Shown piece after piece: positions 6,523 through 14,644 of a DNA stretch of 22,760 nt. Source of the stretch: Cyclobacteriaceae bacterium (GTDB lineage Bacteria; Bacteroidota; Bacteroidia; Cytophagales; Cyclobacteriaceae); the NCBI GenBank assembly GCA_025455225.1, contig JALOMY010000007.1, forward strand, positions 1-22,760, given 5' to 3'. The position numbers and the translations under genes were made by a program. A model generated the notes under the pieces. It was not told the origin of the DNA and made no database searches. It saw only the letters and a program-made list of their open reading frames with translations. Every line of letters starts with the position of its first letter. Position 1 is the stretch's first letter.

Positions 6523-7860
6523 ATGCAGAGGCTATTTTTTGCAGCAAGTTTATTGCTTGTGTATTCTGCTTTCGCCCAACAGAATAACACCGTATACGAA
6601 AATCAGTATGCGTCAGCGATTAGAAAAATCCGTGAAAAAAATTACACGGCTTCCTCGATTGAGTTAACCCAGTTAATTGATGCTGGTTACGCAGAAAGCG
6701 AGGCTTATACAAAACGGGGCATATCTTATTACTACCTCGGTGAATACAAAAAAGCCCTTGATGATTTTAATGAAGCCGAACTGCTGGGGAGCCAAAGTGC
6801 TGAGTTGAATCAATTTAAAGGCATTACCTGTTATGAGCTCGATCAATTTGATGATGCTGTAACCAACCTGGAAAAAGCATTGCTGTCAGGTGCGCGTAAC
6901 TTTGAAGTTTATTACAACCTGGCTAATGCAAAATATGCGCTTAAAAAATACTCGGAAGCCGTAACCCTGTATACCAAATCCATGACTCTTTCACGGGCAA
7001 ATCCGGTTCTTTATAACGCCCGCGGCAAAGCTTATTTGCAACAGGATAAGTATAAAGAAGCCATTAATGATTTCACTTTTGCAATCCGGCTTGATCCTGC
7101 ATTTAACGAAGCCTATGAAAACCGGGCTCTTACTTACTTTAGAAGCAATCAATACGAAGCTGCAGCTTCTGATTTTCATTCCCTGGAAAAACTGGTTGAA
7201 ATCCCATCATACGACATGTATAAAATCCAGGCTGAGCTTTATTATAATTCAGAAAACTACAACAAAGCGTTAGAGTACTACAATAACCTGGTTAATGCAG
7301 GTATTGTTGAAGCCGATGTCTTTTACAAACGCGGTCGCTGTTATCTTGAGCTGGGAAATAACCAGGCTGCTCTTCGCGATCTTAATGTAGCATCAAGTAC
7401 AGGAACATACTCTGCACAAATATACCTCGATAAAGCACGGGCCTATTTGAATATGAACGACATGAAATCGGCAATCACTGAGTTGAATAATGCGTTACAG
7501 GCTGACCCAAAGAATACCAAAGCATTTTACAACCGTGCAATCCTTAAAGAAGAACTGAAGGATTTTGAAGGCGCATCTATTGATTATAGCCGCGTAATTA
7601 TGCTTGATCCAAAGGACGCGCTCGCCTACTATAATCGAGCAAACTGCAAAGCTCAACTGGACGATCTGGGTTCCGGAGTATCTGATCTTACCGAAGCTAT
7701 CCGTCTTGACCCGAAAAATGCTTCGTATTACAAACAGCGGGGCAATTTCTATTACCGACTATCGGAGACCGAACGGGCATGCTTTGATTGGAGAAAGGCC
7801 GCTGAATATGGAGATAAAAAAGCCAAATTCCAGATTGACGAGTATTGTTCAAAAAAATAG
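6523..7860 (+). CDS. Exported tetratricopeptide-repeat protein
   Basis: A 445-residue protein with a signal peptide (MQRLFFAASLLLVYSAFAQQ, cleavage about residue 18) followed by roughly eleven tandem TPR units to the C-terminus. The repeats show the usual pattern, for example YKEAINDFTFAIRLDP, MKSAITELNNALQADP, FEGASIDYSRVIMLDP and GVSDLTEAIRLDP, ending with a Sel1-like cap (ACFDWRKAAEYGD). The repeats form a superhelix for protein binding in the periplasm or at the outer membrane; the partner is not shown by the sequence. No enzymatic or regulatory domain is attached. A stem-loop overlaps its stop codon and a small exported protein follows 98 nt later. Confidence 0.88.
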   Translation: MQRLFFAASLLLVYSAFAQQNNTVYENQYASAIRKIREKNYTASSIELTQLIDAGYAESEAYTKRGISYYYLGEYKKALDDFNEAELLGSQSAELNQFKGITCYELDQFDDAVTNLEKALLSGARNFEVYYNLANAKYALKKYSEAVTLYTKSMTLSRANPVLYNARGKAYLQQDKYKEAINDFTFAIRLDPAFNEAYENRALTYFRSNQYEAAASDFHSLEKLVEIPSYDMYKIQAELYYNSENYNKALEYYNNLVNAGIVEADVFYKRGRCYLELGNNQAALRDLNVASSTGTYSAQIYLDKARAYLNMNDMKSAITELNNALQADPKNTKAFYNRAILKEELKDFEGASIDYSRVIMLDPKDALAYYNRANCKAQLDDLGSGVSDLTEAIRLDPKNASYYKQRGNFYYRLSETERACFDWRKAAEYGDKKAKFQIDEYCSKK

Positions 7861-7876
7861 CCAGCTTCGGCTATTT
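7855..7876 (+). terminator. Stem-loop at the end of the TPR gene
   Basis: AAATAGCC (7855-7862, containing the TAG stop) pairs perfectly with GGCTATTT (7869-7876) around a 6-nt loop. On the plus strand only TTT follows, so it would be a weak terminator. On the minus strand a run of T follows, making it potentially bidirectional. Confidence 0.45.
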
Positions 7877-7945
7877 AACGCCTTTATACACCCTTCATCT
7901 TGTTCTTTACGGCTCTACACAATTTCCAGGCGGCAATGCAGTTAA

Positions 7946-7953
7946 TATATTTG
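7946..7953 (+). promoter_or_regulatory. -7 box immediately before the CxxC small-protein gene
   Basis: TATATTTG fits TAnnTTTG exactly and ends 5 nt before the ATG at 7959, so a transcript from it would be leaderless or nearly so. No clear TTTG -33 element is seen, only TTTC near the right distance. Confidence 0.4.
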
Positions 7954-7958
7954 TCGCT

Positions 7959-8318
7959 ATGTTTCGTTACCTGATCTTTATTGTTCTCATTTTTACGGCT
8001 GGTCAATCAGCTGCGCAGGTTCGTTCCAAAAAGAAATCTGAACAACCCAGCTCACAACAACCCAGTTCGCTGGAGCCCTATAAACCACAGGCCAACTACG
8101 AATCAAAAAAATCAAAATCCTCAGGCCGCATTACATACGATGCCCGCGATAAATTTTATGCGCGTATGGAGGATGTTGCCAAAGCCTATCGAAAAGCTGA
8201 AAAAGAAATGCAGAAGCCACAATACTCGGATCCCAGTTATTTCGGCCACAAGAAACCACCGAAAAGAAATAAACCGGGTAAAATGAAATATTGTAAGGAA
8301 TGCGGAATTCGTCATTAA
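7959..8318 (+). CDS. Small exported protein with C-terminal CxxC tail
   Basis: The reading frame is open from 7845, but that overlaps the TPR gene and would need a TTG start. ATG 7959 instead gives a clean signal peptide (MFRYLIFIVLIFTAGQSAAQ, cleavage about residue 20) and a 119-residue precursor. The mature part is basic and Ser/Pro/Gln-rich to about residue 55. A helical charged segment follows (DARDKFYARMEDVAKAYRKAEKEM, about 61-84), and the end is a basic tail with Cys112 and Cys115 in YCKECGIRH. The two cysteines plus His could bind a metal or form a disulfide. I do not recognise the family. It could be in the same exported-protein unit as the TPR gene. Confidence 0.75.
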   Translation: MFRYLIFIVLIFTAGQSAAQVRSKKKSEQPSSQQPSSLEPYKPQANYESKKSKSSGRITYDARDKFYARMEDVAKAYRKAEKEMQKPQYSDPSYFGHKKPPKRNKPGKMKYCKECGIRH

Positions 8319-8377
8319 TTCCTTCCTTATTGAATGCTGATCTTTGATACTTAAATGGCCGGTGTTACATTAGTCCG

Positions 8378-9022
8378 ATGGACCTCGCCCGCTACATCGA
8401 ACACACCAATTTAACTCCAACACTCACTATTCAGGCCATTGATCAATTAGTGGAAGAAGCACGCCAGTATAATTTTCTGGGCGTGTGCGTTCCCCCGTTT
8501 TGGGTAAAACGAGCTAAGCGCGAAATCGGCAATTCCTCTATTTTATTGGTCACTGTTGCCGGATTTCCATTGGGGTATAATATGACAGAAACCAAAATGG
8601 ATGAAATCCAAAGAGCTATTGATAATGGTGCCGATGAAATTGATATGGTTTGGAACATCTCATCTTTCAAAACCGGAATACCCTGGACCAAAATTGAAGT
8701 TGCCAAATGCAGTAAGCTTTGCCACGATTACCATAAAATAATTAAAATCATCATAGAGACCGCTTATCTCACCGATGATGAAATCGTACAGGCTTCAAAA
8801 ATATGTGCAGATGCCGGGGCCGATTTTGTTAAAACATCTACTGGGTTTGCCTCATCGGGTGCTAACGTGGAGCACATACGGTTAATGAGAAAGGCAGTGC
8901 CTGAAGAAGTGGGAATTAAAGCTTCCGGAGGAATCAAGACTCGCGATCAGGCCATTGCTATGATCGAAGCCGGGGCCAGTCGATTAGGGACTTCATCCGG
9001 AATTGCCATTGTTAACAAATAA
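8378..9022 (+). CDS. deoC: Deoxyribose-phosphate aldolase DeoC
   Basis: Class I aldolase cleaving 2-deoxyribose 5-phosphate to glyceraldehyde 3-phosphate and acetaldehyde in deoxynucleoside salvage; cytosolic TIM barrel. The 214 residues match the short bacterial form. Key residues are visible: Asp89 in DEIDMVWN, the Schiff-base Lys152 in FVKTSTGF, and Lys181 in GIKASGGIKT that completes the proton relay. ATG 8378 gives the usual short N-terminus before IEHTNLTP. The next gene, a GapN-like dehydrogenase that could oxidise the aldolase product, starts 21 nt after the stop, so the two are probably co-transcribed. Confidence 0.95.
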   Translation: MDLARYIEHTNLTPTLTIQAIDQLVEEARQYNFLGVCVPPFWVKRAKREIGNSSILLVTVAGFPLGYNMTETKMDEIQRAIDNGADEIDMVWNISSFKTGIPWTKIEVAKCSKLCHDYHKIIKIIIETAYLTDDEIVQASKICADAGADFVKTSTGFASSGANVEHIRLMRKAVPEEVGIKASGGIKTRDQAIAMIEAGASRLGTSSGIAIVNK

Positions 9023-9043
9023 TATTCTTTTCGTTTACCTACT

Positions 9044-10654
9044 ATGAATATAGCTACCCTGTTTCCTGAAGCCAATTCCATTCCCGATCGGTTTAAAGTT
9101 GGCTTTGTTGAGCAACGTGAATATCTTATTAATGGCGAAATGCGGTATTGGCCCGGAGCAATGAACCCGGTTATCAGCCCGGTGTATGTGCGCGAGGCAG
9201 GACAGGAAAAGCAACAAGTTCTTGGGTCAACTCCTTTGCTTACTGCTCATGAAGCCCTTCATGCATTAGACGCAGCTGTTGAAGCCTATAACCTGGGTCA
9301 TGGATACTGGCCTACGTTGTCGGTATCCGACCGGATATCTCACATTGAAAAATTTCTCAAACTCATGCGTGAACAACGCGATGAAGTTGTAAAACTATTG
9401 ATGTGGGAAATTGGAAAAACCTTGCGCGACTCCGAAAAAGAATTCGACCGAACCTGCGATTATATTTTAGATACGATCAAGGCATTGAAAGACCTTGATC
9501 GGAACTCAGCCAAACTAGTGGAAGAGCAAGGTTATATGGCACAGATAAGACGTGTACCCCTGGGGGTAGCACTTTGTATGGGCCCATATAATTATCCATT
9601 AAATGAAACGTTCAGCACGCTGATACCGGCATTGATCATGGGAAATACAGTGGTATTCAAACCAGCCAAGTACGGTGTGTTATTAATTCGTCCTTTGTTG
9701 AAAGCCTTCCAGGAAAGTTTTCCGCCCGGTGTAATAAACATCATTTATGGAAAGGGACGCGATACAGTAGGTGCGCTTATGGAGACAGGCAAAGTGGATG
9801 TATTCGCCTTCATCGGAACCAACAAAGGGGCCAACGACCTGAAGAGGCTTCATCCAAAGCCCCATCGGCTAAAATCTATATTAGGTCTTGATGCCAAGAA
9901 TCCGGGCATTATTCTGGCGGATGCCGATCTGAAAAATGTGGTATCCGAATGTGTAACCGGTTCACTTTCATTTAACGGACAGCGTTGTACAGCCTTAAAA
10001 ATTCTATTTGTCCATCAATCCATTGTAGATGAATTTATCCAGTTATTCAACGAAGAACTAGCCAGACTTAAATCAGGAATGCCCTGGGAGGATGGTGTTC
10101 ACCTCACTCCTCTTCCCGAACCCGGAAAAACAGATTATCTGCGTGGTCTTGTTGAAGATGCTGTACATCATGGAGCAAGCGTAATGAATGAAAACGGAGG
10201 GCAGATTAACAAGACATTTTTCTATCCTGCTATTCTTTATCCGGTCAACGAAAAAATGAACATTTATCGCGAAGAACAATTTGGTCCTGTTGTTCCTATT
10301 GTTCCGTTTGATCATGAGGATGAAGCCATCCGCTACGTTGTTAATTCGAAGTTTGGTCAACAGGTTAGTATATTCAGTAACGACAGTAAAAAAATTGCCT
10401 GGATGATTGATATGTTTACCAATCAGGTGGGCAGGATCAACATCAATACACAATGTCAGCGAGGACCGGATACGTTTCCCTTCAACGGAAGAAAAGACTC
10501 AGCTGAAGGCACACTTTCTGTTGCCGATGCCCTGCGCGTCTTTTCCATCAGAACCCTGGTGGCAACCAAAGCAACGGAAGAAAACAAACAGATTATCAGT
10601 ACCATTATCCGAAATCGCGAATCTGTGTTCTTAAGTACGGATTACATCATGTAG
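9044..10654 (+). CDS. gapN: GapN-like NADP-dependent glyceraldehyde-3-phosphate dehydrogenase (ALDH superfamily)
   Basis: Probable non-phosphorylating oxidation of glyceraldehyde 3-phosphate to 3-phosphoglycerate, bypassing ATP formation. The 536 residues resemble the plant/bacterial ALDH11 (GapN) group, longer than S. mutans GapN. Visible: the Asn of the oxyanion hole in GPYNYPLN (Asn183), the cofactor lysine in FKPAK (Lys206 or 209), the nucleophile Cys315 in NGQRCTALK with the preceding Arg314, and the ribose-contacting Glu411 in EEQFGPV. Odd point: the general-base motif usually written ELGGKNP reads GLDAKNP (281-287). Gly281, exactly 34 residues before the Cys as in other ALDHs, replaces the glutamate. 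The substrate is inferred from similarity and the neighbours deoC and acylphosphatase; another aldehyde substrate is possible. Confidence 0.82.
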   Translation: MNIATLFPEANSIPDRFKVGFVEQREYLINGEMRYWPGAMNPVISPVYVREAGQEKQQVLGSTPLLTAHEALHALDAAVEAYNLGHGYWPTLSVSDRISHIEKFLKLMREQRDEVVKLLMWEIGKTLRDSEKEFDRTCDYILDTIKALKDLDRNSAKLVEEQGYMAQIRRVPLGVALCMGPYNYPLNETFSTLIPALIMGNTVVFKPAKYGVLLIRPLLKAFQESFPPGVINIIYGKGRDTVGALMETGKVDVFAFIGTNKGANDLKRLHPKPHRLKSILGLDAKNPGIILADADLKNVVSECVTGSLSFNGQRCTALKILFVHQSIVDEFIQLFNEELARLKSGMPWEDGVHLTPLPEPGKTDYLRGLVEDAVHHGASVMNENGGQINKTFFYPAILYPVNEKMNIYREEQFGPVVPIVPFDHEDEAIRYVVNSKFGQQVSIFSNDSKKIAWMIDMFTNQVGRININTQCQRGPDTFPFNGRKDSAEGTLSVADALRVFSIRTLVATKATEENKQIISTIIRNRESVFLSTDYIM

Positions 10655-10660
10655 TGGAGC

Positions 10661-10939
10661 ATGAGTAATAAACATGTTTCCATATTGGTTAGCGGCCGTG
10701 TTCAAGGTGTTTATTATCGGGCTTCAGCTAAAGAAATGGCCTTGCAATTGGGCTTGGCGGGATTTGTTAGAAATGAACCGGATGGAAGCGTTTACATCCA
10801 GGCCGAAGGTGAATCAGATGCCATCATGCAATTTATTGCCTGGTGCAGAAAGGGGCCTCCCAGGGCAATTGTGCATGACATACAAGTTGAAGAAAGTACA
10901 CCCGGTAATTTCATAGGTTTTACAATCGATCGATACTAA
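10661..10939 (+). CDS. acyP: Acylphosphatase
   Basis: Hydrolyses the carboxyl-phosphate bond of acyl phosphates such as 1,3-bisphosphoglycerate and carbamoyl phosphate; small cytosolic alpha/beta sandwich. The 92 residues match the family. Phosphate-binding loop GRVQGVYYRAS contains Arg20 and the second catalytic residue Asn38 sits in GFVRNEPDGSV. The end IDRY follows the usual final strand. It starts 6 nt after the gapN stop and the next gene begins 15 nt later, so it is inside the deoC-gapN operon. Next to GapN, a role on 1,3-bisphosphoglycerate is an attractive inference. Confidence 0.94.
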   Translation: MSNKHVSILVSGRVQGVYYRASAKEMALQLGLAGFVRNEPDGSVYIQAEGESDAIMQFIAWCRKGPPRAIVHDIQVEESTPGNFIGFTIDRY

Positions 10940-10954
10940 TTTAATCCTGCTCTT

Positions 10955-12352
10955 ATGAATGTTCGTGTAAAATTTTTAGGTGCGGCCGAAAGTGTTACCG
11001 GGTCACGGTACCTGGTGGATATTAATAATTTCAGATTTCTATTTGATTGTGGATTATTCCAGGGTTTAAAAGAACTGAGACTTCGAAACTGGGAACCTTT
11101 CCCGGTCGATCCGGCAACTATTCATTGTGTGGTGATCAGTCATGCCCACATTGATCACATTGGTTATTTACCTAAACTGGTAAAAGAAGGATTTGCGGGG
11201 CCAATCTATTGCACCCACCCAACTGCCGATTTAATGGAAATAATGCTTTTGGATTCTGCCAAACTTCAGGAAGAAGAAGCCGAGTTCGCAGAAAAGAAAG
11301 GCTACTCCAGGCACGAACATCCTAAACCATTATATACTGAAGAGGATGTTAAATACGTATTTCCCTTGCTGAAATCGTTCGGCTATAACGAGCGTATTAA
11401 GATTCACGATCGGGTTGAGATCTGTTATCGTGATGCCGGCCATTTATTGGGTTCGGCAATAACTGAGTTTTTTATTAAAGGTGATTCGCAGGAAAAGAAA
11501 ATCGTCTTTTCAGGTGACATAGGAAGGTATTCAAGCGCCATGCTTTACCCACCTGCTTCTATTGATCATGCCGATGTTCTTTTTGTTGAGTCAACCTATG
11601 GCAATAAAGACAATGCCTTCGATGATCCCACCGATGACTTCATACGGATTGTGAATGAAACTTTTAATCGGGGCGGGGTATTGCTGATTCCGGCATTTGC
11701 TGTAGGGCGTACTCAGGGCATTCTTTATTATATGCGGCAGTTAATGAAGGAAGACAAAATACCTGATGTGCCAGTCTATATCGACAGCCCAATGGCTATA
11801 TCATCTACCTATTTGTTTTTTAAACATCCGGGTTTTTTAAAAGAAAGTTTCAACCTGCAGGAATTTGCCCGCGAAGCAGAAACCAATATGCTCGTATTTG
11901 TACGTTCGAATGAACATTCCAAATCATTGAACGAAATTAAAAAGAATGCCATCATCATTTCTTCCAGTGGCATGATGACCGGTGGCCGTATACTGCATCA
12001 CCTGTATCATCGGTTGCGCAGAAAAGAAGACACCGTTTTAATGGCCGGCTTCCAGGCCGAAGGAACCCGCGGCAGGCGATTACTGGACGGTGAAAAGACG
12101 ATTAAAATATTTGGGGAACAAGTTCCGGTTAATTGTAAGCTTGAATATATCAGTTCAATGAGCGGACATGCCGATCGGGGAGAGCTATTCCGATGGCTTG
12201 GCAATTTCAAGGATAAACCCAAGATGACGTTTACCGTACATGGCGAAGGCCATGATATTCAGGAATACGCTAAAGCAATCCGGTCAAAACTTGGCTGGAA
12301 TGTTATCGTGCCAAAATACATGGAAAGTTTTACGCTCTTCGAAGGTATATAA
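10955..12352 (+). CDS. Metallo-beta-lactamase / beta-CASP family RNA-processing nuclease
   Basis: A 465-residue MBL-fold protein with inserted beta-CASP domain and C-terminal RMMBL segment, the architecture of CPSF73-like/KH-less archaeal-type ribonucleases. Two-zinc ligands can be followed: His63, His65, Asp67 and His68 in SHAHIDHIG, His163 in DAGHLLGSA, Asp188 in FSGDIGR and His429 in TVHGEGH. The beta-CASP part spans about 245-370 (PAFAVGRTQ, SSSGMMTGGR), and the SGHADRGE motif with His405 follows. Substrate would be RNA, though no specific target is shown. It is the last gene of the deoC-gapN-acyP run; it ends 8 nt from a convergent gene. It differs from RNase J in length and motif spacing. 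Confidence 0.9.
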   Translation: MNVRVKFLGAAESVTGSRYLVDINNFRFLFDCGLFQGLKELRLRNWEPFPVDPATIHCVVISHAHIDHIGYLPKLVKEGFAGPIYCTHPTADLMEIMLLDSAKLQEEEAEFAEKKGYSRHEHPKPLYTEEDVKYVFPLLKSFGYNERIKIHDRVEICYRDAGHLLGSAITEFFIKGDSQEKKIVFSGDIGRYSSAMLYPPASIDHADVLFVESTYGNKDNAFDDPTDDFIRIVNETFNRGGVLLIPAFAVGRTQGILYYMRQLMKEDKIPDVPVYIDSPMAISSTYLFFKHPGFLKESFNLQEFAREAETNMLVFVRSNEHSKSLNEIKKNAIIISSSGMMTGGRILHHLYHRLRRKEDTVLMAGFQAEGTRGRRLLDGEKTIKIFGEQVPVNCKLEYISSMSGHADRGELFRWLGNFKDKPKMTFTVHGEGHDIQEYAKAIRSKLGWNVIVPKYMESFTLFEGI

Positions 12353-12360
12353 CCTCACGT

Positions 12361-12909
12361 TCAGGCGCTTTTAACAATACCCTTTTGCGGATGGATCTTG
12401 ATTTCAAAATGCTGAGCAACAAAGGTCGTTAAACGATCACCAATAAAACGCGCTTCATCCAAATGGGGATAGAAAACTGTAAGTTCAAGAACTCCCATAA
12501 TAAAGTTTTTGTGCTGGCATAAGGAACGCATCCATTTTTTGAATTCAGCAGACCATTCGCGGCAATACCGATCATAGGGTTCTTCACCAGAAAAAATGAA
12601 CGCCAGCTGATTATCATGGTAATATTTGTAGCGGAAGATGCCTGCCAGGGCGATGTAAAATTCATGCAGCCGATTATAATCATTAGAATGATGATCCTGG
12701 ATTCGTTGTATTACTTCATCAACAAGACCCAAAGGATTATGCTGCAGCATGTACTGAACTTTTACATAATCAACCAGGTAATCGAGAAGGGAGTTTTCCA
12801 GTGACAGCTGTGCCTGTTCGAGAATGTAATTCTTATCAAGCGGAAAAAATTTGCGCACCAAGGGCGTAAAGGTTTTGCAAAGATAATTAAATCCAATACG
12901 AAAACTCAA
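12361..12909 (-). CDS. Unrecognised protein, probably with a TTG start
   Basis: A 182-residue mostly helical, aromatic-rich protein with no signal peptide or motif I recognise. The frame opens at TTG 12909-12907 directly after an in-frame TAA, and the first in-frame ATG would remove 53 residues. The start is therefore TTG at 12909 or a TTG/GTG near residue 17-18. The sequence has a charged acidic middle (EEPYDRYCREWSAEFKKWMR) and a C-terminal EIKIHPQKGIVKSA. It lies 44 nt downstream of the glutamate-synthase-like gene on the same strand, which suggests co-transcription. Its end converges on the beta-CASP gene. No function can be offered. Confidence 0.7.
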   Translation of the reverse strand: MSFRIGFNYLCKTFTPLVRKFFPLDKNYILEQAQLSLENSLLDYLVDYVKVQYMLQHNPLGLVDEVIQRIQDHHSNDYNRLHEFYIALAGIFRYKYYHDNQLAFIFSGEEPYDRYCREWSAEFKKWMRSLCQHKNFIMGVLELTVFYPHLDEARFIGDRLTTFVAQHFEIKIHPQKGIVKSA

Positions 12910-12953
12910 TTAACTATGCAGGAATGTATGGAGTTAGCGATTCCGTCAGAGAC

Positions 12954-14543
12954 TCAGGTTCCAAAATTCTCTGCACTGGCCATTTTCAGATAATGATCAA
13001 ATTCAATGGGTGAATCAGCTTCATCCAATAAACATCCATCGGGGATGGGTGGATATATCTCTGCATACGTCTTTACCATATTCATAAAGACTCTGCGGTA
13101 AACGTGCGTCCGGTCAATCTTCTCGGGTCGGTCCAATCCTGCACAAGACATCAGCTCAACAAAGCTGTCGATGGTATGTTTATGATAATTGGCTACTCGT
13201 GATTTCTTGTCTTCTACTACCAACCCTTTGGCAAAATAAGGATCTTGCGTTGCCACACCGGTTGGACAGGTATTTTTGTTGCACTCCAATGCCTGGATAC
13301 ATCCAAGCGCCATCATCATAGCCCTTGCACAATTTGTAAAATCTGCACCGAGAGACAGTGCCCGCACAATGTGGAAACCGGTTAAGATTTTTCCTGAACA
13401 GTCAATCTTGATATGCTGACGAATGCCAAATCCACGCAACGCATCATCAACAAAAGCAATGGCATCCAGTAAAGGCATACCAACGAAGTTGGAGAATTCA
13501 GGAGGCGCGGCACCCGTACCGCCCTCCCCGCCATCTATGGTTATAAAATCCGGGTACGTATCGAGCTTCACCATGGCTTTACAGATTCCAAGAAATTCGC
13601 TTTTTCTGCCAATGCACATCTTAAACCCGATTGGCTTTCCTCCCGATAATTCCCTTAGCTTCTGAATGAATTCAATCAGGCCTATAGGCGTGCTGAAGGC
13701 GCTATGAAAGGGAGGTGAAAAAACAGTGGTGCCCGGTTTCACTAACCGGATGGCGGCAATTTCGGGTGTATTCTTTTTAGCAGGTAAAATTCCACCATGC
13801 CCGGGCTTAGCACCCTGCGATAATTTTATTTCGATCATTTTCACCTCAGGTCGTAACGCATTTTTTTGAAATGCCTCGGGTGAAAAATTTCCAGCTTCAT
13901 CACGTGCACCAAAGTAACCGGTACCGATCTGCCAGATAATATCGCCACTGTATTTCAAATGATGCGGACTTATACCTCCTTCTCCGGTGTTATGGGCAAA
14001 CCCACCGATTTTCGCCCCGGCATTCAATGCTTCAACTGCATTGCCGCTAAGCGATCCGAAACTCATTGCTGAAATGTTCATGATGCTGGCATTATAGGGT
14101 TGCTTGCAATCTTTATTGCCCACCAATACCCGGGGGTGATGATCCAGCTTATGATGATCCAATGGGTTTACCGAATGAGTCATCCACTCATATCCTTCCG
14201 CATATACATCAAGCTGAGTTCCGAATGGAATGGTATCAACCTGCTTCTTGGCACGTTGATAGATGACCGATCGATCGTTTCGGTTGATTGGTGCGCCATC
14301 CGTATCTGACTCGACAAAGTATTGCTGAATTTTAGGGCGAAGATCTTCAAACACATAGCGCAACCTTCCGACAAACGGAAAGTTTCGTTTCAGGGATTGC
14401 CGGGTCTGAACCATATCGTATATCCCCATATAGATTATTGGGCCCACCACGATAAAGGCAAACAATGCATTGATCCAGAAATAGGACCACAACAGAATTA
14501 ATGCAGTAACGAGTATACTGCATACAAGGAAGATTGTTCGCAT
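12954..14543 (-). CDS. Membrane-anchored FMN-binding glutamate-synthase-family protein
   Basis: A 529-residue protein with one or two transmembrane segments at residues 4-42, then the FMN/3Fe-4S central domain of glutamate synthase (GltB type). Visible: SAMSFGSLSGNAVEALNAG, the GEGG loop (187-190), the glycine-rich KPGHGG (246-251), the FMN phosphate-binding IDGGEGGTGAAPPEF (336-350) and the 3Fe-4S cysteines Cys415, Cys421 and Cys426 in CIQALECNKNTC. It lacks the N-terminal glutaminase domain and the C-terminal beta-helix of a full GltB. Such stand-alone proteins are common, and their reaction is not established. The next gene is an unrecognised one 44 nt downstream. A poor TTTG/20 nt/TAACTTCA promoter lies upstream. 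Confidence 0.88.
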   Translation of the reverse strand: MRTIFLVCSILVTALILLWSYFWINALFAFIVVGPIIYMGIYDMVQTRQSLKRNFPFVGRLRYVFEDLRPKIQQYFVESDTDGAPINRNDRSVIYQRAKKQVDTIPFGTQLDVYAEGYEWMTHSVNPLDHHKLDHHPRVLVGNKDCKQPYNASIMNISAMSFGSLSGNAVEALNAGAKIGGFAHNTGEGGISPHHLKYSGDIIWQIGTGYFGARDEAGNFSPEAFQKNALRPEVKMIEIKLSQGAKPGHGGILPAKKNTPEIAAIRLVKPGTTVFSPPFHSAFSTPIGLIEFIQKLRELSGGKPIGFKMCIGRKSEFLGICKAMVKLDTYPDFITIDGGEGGTGAAPPEFSNFVGMPLLDAIAFVDDALRGFGIRQHIKIDCSGKILTGFHIVRALSLGADFTNCARAMMMALGCIQALECNKNTCPTGVATQDPYFAKGLVVEDKKSRVANYHKHTIDSFVELMSCAGLDRPEKIDRTHVYRRVFMNMVKTYAEIYPPIPDGCLLDEADSPIEFDHYLKMASAENFGT

Positions 14544-14644
14544 AAGGCAGGGTTTAAGGGTAAGGTAGAGTTGAAGTTAAGACGTCCGTAGGAAAACAAC
14601 AAACAAGTATCTAAATTTCACAGATCGCTTAATCCAATAACATT

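Noticed and set aside
7845..7958. Extended start for the CxxC small protein
   Set aside because: It would begin with TTG inside the TPR gene and place the signal peptide 38 residues in; ATG 7959 gives a normal signal peptide.
10073..10453. 126-codon open frame antisense to the GapN-like gene
   Set aside because: No promoter or recognisable family, and it lies wholly inside a well-supported gene; a shadow of codon bias.
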